The translations under genes and the position numbers were made by a program. From Streptomyces sp. NBC_01283 (lineage in GTDB: Bacteria > Actinomycetota > Actinomycetes > Streptomycetales > Streptomycetaceae), in NCBI RefSeq assembly GCF_041435335.1, contig NZ_CP108430.1, positions 7,784,001 through 7,848,000 of the forward strand: DNA of 64,000 nt, given 5' to 3'. Positions 60,187-64,000 of the stretch are shown here, piece by piece (position 1 is the first letter of the stretch; every line of letters begins with the position of its first letter). Under the pieces are notes generated by a model. That model made no database searches and had not been told where the DNA came from. It saw nothing but the letters and a program-made list of their open reading frames with translations.

Positions 60187-60645
60187 TCAGCCCGCGGCCG
60201 TGGGATGCTGCCCCGCCCCGACGACCAGGGCATAGGGGCCGATGCCGACGAGGCGGCTGCCGGGGACCTGCTCGCGCCCCACGTGGAGATCGCCCACGCT
60301 GCCGGTGTCCGGGTCGAAGGTGACCTCGGTGAGCGTGCCGATGTCCTCGCCGTACTCGGTGAGGACCCGCTTGCCCAGCAGCCTCTTGTGCGCGCGGGAG
60401 TGCGAGCCGCCGTGACCCGCCTCCGTCGCGTCCGTGCCGCCGGTGTCGATGATCACGGCGTCCGGCCCCATGCCGCGCACCCGCGCCCAAGGGACGCTGT
60501 CGCCGCCGCTCTTGGCGTCCCGCAGGTACAGCTCCGTGATCCGGCGGGTCAGCGGATCGATGCCGAGTCCCGCGAGCTCCCCGGCGGGGCGCGCGTCCTC
60601 GGCGCTGATGACCGGATGACCCAGGACCTGGCTGAGCAGCATCAT
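60187..60645 (-). CDS. PRC-barrel domain protein
   Basis: This 152-residue protein has two PRC-barrel-like units (MLLSQVLGHPVISAEDARPAGEL and KRVLTEYGEDIGTLTEVTFD openings), small beta-barrels that bind proteins or RNA. The ATG overlaps the stop of the upstream PRC gene as ATGA. Such proteins occur in Streptomyces stress and sporulation loci; the role is unknown. Confidence 0.85.
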   Translation of the reverse strand: MMLLSQVLGHPVISAEDARPAGELAGLGIDPLTRRITELYLRDAKSGGDSVPWARVRGMGPDAVIIDTGGTDATEAGHGGSHSRAHKRLLGKRVLTEYGEDIGTLTEVTFDPDTGSVGDLHVGREQVPGSRLVGIGPYALVVGAGQHPTAAG

Positions 60646-61229
60646 CGGCCGTTCCCCTTCCGGAATCCCGTCTCACCCGCGGTCCGCGTCCGCTGCCGGT
60701 CCGCGGCCAGCGCGTCGAGGTCGTCCACCGCCTGCCCGGCCAGCCGCGCCGGGATCACCAACGTGTCCCCGGTCATCGCCAGTTGACCGTGCGTCGGCAA
60801 AAAGGCCCTGCGCTCGTGCCGGCCCATCGCCTCGGTGGTCGTGATCTCGAAGCCCACCACCCGCCCGCTCGTGCCGCCCTCGACCACCGCGTCCAGCACC
60901 GTGCCCAGTTCAAGCCCCGCATCGCTCAGTACCCGGGCGCCACGCACCTGTCCCGTGTCGGCCTCGCCCCTGTCCACCACCGCGTCCCTGGCCTGTAGGA
61001 CCTCGGTGGACGGGATCATCACCGCGTCCGGCCCCAGCGCGTGGACCCCGGACCAGGGCAGGCTCTGCTTGAGCGGACCGGACAGCAGCCCGCGGCCCGC
61101 CAGCGTGAAACCGGTGATCCGTGCGCCCGCCGCGTCGAAGACGGTGTCCTTCACCTGGGCCACCGCTTCCCCGCCGAGCGTGACCACGGGCCGCTTGGTC
61201 AGTTCGGCGGCGAGCATCAGCGTGCTCAC
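60642..61229 (-). CDS. PRC-barrel domain protein
   Basis: This 195-residue protein has two PRC-barrel units (TKRPVVTLGGEAVAQVKDTVFD, and ARVLSDAGLELGTVLDAVVE) plus a charged C-terminal tail. The start is GTG 61229 with GGAGG 6 bases upstream, overlapping the stop of the tiny upstream membrane-protein gene. It is similar in plan to the next PRC gene, suggesting a duplication. Role in stress response is inferred from the neighbouring sigma and STAS genes. Confidence 0.85.
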   Translation of the reverse strand: MSTLMLAAELTKRPVVTLGGEAVAQVKDTVFDAAGARITGFTLAGRGLLSGPLKQSLPWSGVHALGPDAVMIPSTEVLQARDAVVDRGEADTGQVRGARVLSDAGLELGTVLDAVVEGGTSGRVVGFEITTTEAMGRHERRAFLPTHGQLAMTGDTLVIPARLAGQAVDDLDALAADRQRTRTAGETGFRKGNGR

Positions 61230-61372
61230 CGGATCCTCCCGCCGCCCGCGCGGCGACCCCGCCGGACCACGATCGCGCCGCCGCCACGGCGCCGTGCCTG
61301 GGTCCCGAGGACCGCACCGGCCAGCAGGAGCAGTGCGACCAGTACCAGGGCCAGCCACATCCACCAGATCAC
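61226..61372 (-). CDS. Small membrane protein, 48 aa
   Basis: A GTG-started 48-codon gene encodes one hydrophobic helix (WLALVLVALLLLAGAVL, residues 6-22) and a strongly basic tail rich in Arg/Gly. GGGAGG precedes the GTG by 9 bases, and the stop overlaps the next gene's start as GTGA. The overlap and helix-plus-basic-tail plan support a real gene. It may anchor the PRC-barrel proteins to the membrane; this is inference. ATG 61360 is an alternative start. Confidence 0.75.
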   Translation of the reverse strand: MIWWMWLALVLVALLLLAGAVLGTQARRRGGGAIVVRRGRRAGGGRIR

Positions 61373-61536
61373 AGCCGTCCACCTCCCGTGTCATCCCGCG
61401 GGTGACCCGAGTTCCCCGGAAGGGGTTTTCTATACGGCGAGTCAAGTCACGGGAATGTAACGGGAGATGGTGGGTAAGAGCCCGTGCACAGCGCGCTCTC
61501 GCCCGGAGGGTGCCATCTGTTTCGGGAGTGACGACG

Positions 61537-62379
61537 GTGGCCTCGACGACCAGCAGCCCAGGACCCACGATGTCGTACGCCGAACGACATACCGCCGACC
61601 CCGACATCAGCCGCCGCACGGCCGACCTCCGCGCCCTCTCCAAGACGCTGTTCGCCCGGCTGGACGCCGTGGAGGAAGGAACGCCGGAGCACTCCTACGT
61701 ACGCAACTCGCTGGTGGAGCTGAACCTCAACCTCGTGCGGTACGCGGCGCACCGGATGCGCCCGCGCGACGAATCGTACGAAGACGTCGTCCAGGTGGGC
61801 ACGATCGGTCTGATCAAGGCGATCAACCGCTTCGAGCTGGAGCGGGGCGTGGAGTTCACCACCTTCGCGCTACCGACGATCATGGGCGAGATCAAGCGCT
61901 TCTTCCGCGACACCACCTGGGCCGTGCGCGTTCCCCGCCGGCTGCAGGAGCTCCGCATCGACCTGGTGAAGGCCACCACCGATCTCGAGCAGACGAACGG
62001 GCACACCCCGACCACGGCCGAACTCGCCGAGCACCTGGACCTGGACGAGGCCGAGATCAGCGAAGGTCTCACCGCGGCCAACGGCTACACCACGGCCTCC
62101 CTGGACTTCCCCGCCGACGGCGTCGACTCCGACGACACGCTGGCCGACCACGTCGGCTACCGCGATCCGGAGCTGGACAAGGTCGAGGACCTGCACTCCC
62201 TGAAGCCGCTCATCGCCGCGCTGCCGGAACGCGAACGCCAGATCCTCGGGATGCGCTTCGCCGCCGACATGACGCAGAGTGAGATCGGTGCGGAGCTGGG
62301 CATTTCCCAGATGCACGTCTCACGCATCCTCAGCAGGACCCTCGGACGCCTGCGGGGCAAGCTCCTCGACAAGAGGTAG
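61537..62379 (+). CDS. RNA polymerase sigma factor, SigB/SigF/SigG family
   Basis: This 280-residue sigma-70 group 3 factor lacks region 1. Region 2 has YEDVVQVGTIGLIKAINRF, then FTTFALPTIMGEIKRFFRD; region 3 LQELRIDLVKAT follows, and region 4 has ERERQILGMRFAADMTQSEIG then ISQMHVSRILSRTL. These match the SigB-family stress and sporulation sigmas of Streptomyces. GTG 61537 has GGGAG 8 bases upstream; ATG 61570 is an alternative. Its control is likely through an anti-sigma/anti-anti-sigma switch, for which the STAS protein downstream is a candidate. Confidence 0.94.
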   Translation: MASTTSSPGPTMSYAERHTADPDISRRTADLRALSKTLFARLDAVEEGTPEHSYVRNSLVELNLNLVRYAAHRMRPRDESYEDVVQVGTIGLIKAINRFELERGVEFTTFALPTIMGEIKRFFRDTTWAVRVPRRLQELRIDLVKATTDLEQTNGHTPTTAELAEHLDLDEAEISEGLTAANGYTTASLDFPADGVDSDDTLADHVGYRDPELDKVEDLHSLKPLIAALPERERQILGMRFAADMTQSEIGAELGISQMHVSRILSRTLGRLRGKLLDKR

Positions 62380-62461
62380 CGGCAGCGGGGCGCACGCCGT
62401 GCGGAGCTGTTCCGGGAGAGGCCACTGGGTTGCTCTCGGTACGATGGCTCATGGGGGTGTG

Positions 62462-62857
62462 ATGTCCACTGAGACCCATCGCCTGACCATCACCGAGCTC
62501 GCGAGTTGCTCCGACTCCGCGGTGCTGCGGGTCAGCGGCGAGCTAGACCAGTCCTGCGAGGAGTTCTTCCTGCGTACCCTCGGCGCCTCCGTCGAGGCCG
62601 GGCACCGGCATCTGGTCCTGGACGTGACGGCGCTGATGTTCTGCGACTCGCGCGGCCTGAACTGCCTGCTCGCCGTGCGGTGGCTGCTCGCACGCCGCGA
62701 GGGAAAACTGCTGCTCGCGGGGGCGGGACGCCGCCTTTCGGAGATGCTGGCCCTGACCGGCAGCACGGAACTGCTCCCCGGTTACCGCACGGTCGGCCAG
62801 GCCCTGCAGTCCCTCCCGGACGACCAGCGCCCCCTGTGGCCGCCGACGGAGGCATAG
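62462..62857 (+). CDS. STAS-domain anti-sigma factor antagonist
   Basis: This 131-residue STAS protein has the phosphorylatable serine Ser63 in MFCDSRGLN, the hallmark of SpoIIAA/RsbV-type antagonists. Dephosphorylated STAS binds the anti-sigma kinase and frees a sigma factor. It lies downstream of the SigB-family gene, though no anti-sigma kinase gene is in view. TACGAT at 62440-62445 may be its own minus-10. The C-terminal tail LPDDQRPLWPP is longer than in SpoIIAA. Confidence 0.9.
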   Translation: MSTETHRLTITELASCSDSAVLRVSGELDQSCEEFFLRTLGASVEAGHRHLVLDVTALMFCDSRGLNCLLAVRWLLARREGKLLLAGAGRRLSEMLALTGSTELLPGYRTVGQALQSLPDDQRPLWPPTEA

Positions 62858-62884
62858 GCCCCCGCCGGCCGCACCACGCGGCCG

Positions 62885-64000
62885 CTACTCCGTGCGCAGT
62901 GCCGTGGCCGTGCGCGCCCTGGCCGCCCACCCCGCGGGGAGCAGCGCGCCGAGCAGCGCGATGACGACCCCGGCGAAGCCCAGCAGGACCAGCTGCGGTG
63001 CCTCGTACACGTCCAGGACCGACGGCGGCAGGCCGGTGCCCGCCGCGTGCCCCATCACCGGCAGCACAAAGCCGTGCAGCGCGAACCCGGCAGGCACGCC
63101 CACGAGGCCGCCGACCACACCGATCCCCGCCACCGAAGCCAGCACGAGCCCCACGGTCTGCCGCGGTGACATGCCGATCGCCTTGCAGACGCCCAGGTCG
63201 TGGACGCGCTCCCGGGTGTCAAGGACGACGGAGTTGAGCACGCCGAGGCCCGCCACGGAGACCAGCATCAGGGTGAGCAGCGCCGCCATCGCGTTCAGGA
63301 TGAGGATCATGCCCTCCTGGTCGGACGGGTCGTTCGCCATGGCATCGCCGCCCAGCGGTTCGAGCGTCGCGGAGAGCTTCTCGGCGTACGCGGTGGGGGA
63401 GACGCCCGCGTTCACGTCGACGAGGAACGTCTGGGGCGCCGTCCCGGGGAAGGTGCCCATGTCCGCGTGCAGATGCAGGCCGTCGTCCGAGGTGTCGAAG
63501 GCCTCGCCGACGATCCGCAGGGTCCGCTTCTGCTGCTTGAGGGTCACCCGCACGGTGTCACCGATCTCGGAGCCGGTCCGCTCCAGGAAGCGCGTGGACA
63601 CCACGAGCTGGCCCGCGCCGTCGATCCAGTGCCCGGCGATCATTTCGTAGCCGCCCGACTCGGTGTCGCCCTGGTAGAGGCTGGCCCGGACCGTGCCGGA
63701 GATCCCGCCCACGGTGACCTCGCTCCGCGTCAGGCCGTAGGACGAGGCGGTGCCCGCCTGCGCCTCGACGGCGGCGCGTACCTTCGCCGTGTCGGCGGCC
63801 GTGCCGTCCGCCGAGCCGTCCGTCGCGGGGGGAGGCTGCCCCGGGCCCGCGGTCCGCCCGCCGGCGAGCACGGTCACCGCGGCGCGCTCCTCGGGGTCCG
63901 AGGCGGTACCGACCGCGTCCAGCGAGGCGGTGAGACCCACCGCGAACGTCGCCGCGACCGTGCCGAAGGCCACCGCGAGCAGCATCGCGACCGCGCGGAC
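62885..64000 (-). CDS. ABC transporter FtsX-like permease, 5' end outside window
   Basis: About 371 C-terminal residues are visible; the frame continues past base 64000. A periplasmic MacB-like region (about the first 220 visible residues, with SEIGDTVRVTLKQQ) leads to an FtsX domain with three membrane helices and the conserved LDTRERVHDLGVCKAIGMSPRQ cytoplasmic loop. Such permeases export lipoproteins, peptides or antibiotics with a separate ATPase, not in view. The gene is convergent with the STAS gene. Confidence 0.88.
   Translation of the reverse strand, partial: VRAVAMLLAVAFGTVAATFAVGLTASLDAVGTASDPEERAAVTVLAGGRTAGPGQPPPATDGSADGTAADTAKVRAAVEAQAGTASSYGLTRSEVTVGGISGTVRASLYQGDTESGGYEMIAGHWIDGAGQLVVSTRFLERTGSEIGDTVRVTLKQQKRTLRIVGEAFDTSDDGLHLHADMGTFPGTAPQTFLVDVNAGVSPTAYAEKLSATLEPLGGDAMANDPSDQEGMILILNAMAALLTLMLVSVAGLGVLNSVVLDTRERVHDLGVCKAIGMSPRQTVGLVLASVAGIGVVGGLVGVPAGFALHGFVLPVMGHAAGTGLPPSVLDVYEAPQLVLLGFAGVVIALLGALLPAGWAARARTATALRTE

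Noticed and set aside
61373..61536. SigB-type promoter (GnnTT with GGGTAY) before the sigma gene
   Set aside because: GGGTAA at 61472 has no acceptable minus-35 at 14-16 bases; the fit is too weak to claim autoregulation.
1..64000. tRNA genes, CRISPR arrays, insertion sequences, integrases or prophage
   Set aside because: I found no tRNA TTCRANNC-type core in context, no repeat-spacer array, no transposase and no inverted repeats flanking a gene block.

Overview
The window is very GC-rich, densely packed chromosomal DNA with third-position GC bias throughout, GTG and TTG starts, and gene families typical of Streptomyces (SAV_915-type and SCO5918-type proteins, a 25-codon bL37 gene, PRC-barrel/SigB stress genes, a long-leader cold-shock gene). 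I read it as ordinary core-to-accessory chromosome of a Streptomyces species. I saw no insertion sequence, integrase, phage gene, tRNA, rRNA or CRISPR array, and no block of clearly foreign composition.

Layout. 1-3.6 kb: truncated histidine kinase, divergent ABC exporter, small proteins. 3.6-11.2 kb: acyl-CoA and propionate metabolism (HIBCH-type hydrolase, secreted hydrolase, MeaB-MutB-MutA). 11.2-21 kb: SAV_915 protein, a diaminopimelate decarboxylase, a two-component system, DedA, adenylosuccinate lyase, an SGNH esterase and small regulators, including the tiny ribosomal gene bL37. 21-25 kb: a 1062-residue single-chain acyl-CoA carboxylase with a divergent TetR gene whose promoter overlaps an inverted repeat. 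25-31.3 kb: HAD/Lrp pair, a malX-malY-like PTS plus cystathionine beta-lyase operon, and a divergent GH15 hydrolase.

31.3-43.6 kb is the most unusual part: eight co-directional genes on the minus strand. They run from a cellulose-synthase-like glycosyltransferase through GalE, UDP-glucose dehydrogenase, UDP-glucuronate decarboxylase and a beta-helix lipoprotein to a membrane PAS-GGDEF-EAL protein, an alpha-oxoamine synthase and a methyltransferase. The GGDEF-EAL reading frame runs without a stop into the alpha-oxoamine synthase. A TetR gene with its own palindrome sits divergently at the head. My inference is a c-di-GMP-linked extracellular polysaccharide locus, possibly with a small-molecule signal synthase.

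43.7-55.8 kb: paired regulators and targets: MerR/MFS exporter; a DJ-1/PfpI-TetR-aldehyde dehydrogenase operon with a 26-bp perfect palindrome in front; LysR; SnoaL-like/PadR/HAD; and a self-sufficient CYP102-type P450-reductase fusion divergent from a PAS-LuxR regulator across a 22-bp palindrome. 55.8-59.7 kb: cold-shock region (MerR-like protein, SCO5918 protein, CBS protein, DEAD-box helicase, CspA-type protein with a terminator-like hairpin in its leader). 59.7-64 kb: a stress locus (FhaA-N/DUF3662 protein, two PRC-barrel proteins, a 48-residue membrane protein, a SigB/F/G-family sigma factor, a STAS protein) and the C-terminal part of an FtsX-type permease.

Across the window about a dozen genes have a minus-10-like hexamer 6-8 bases before the start codon, suggesting leaderless transcripts.
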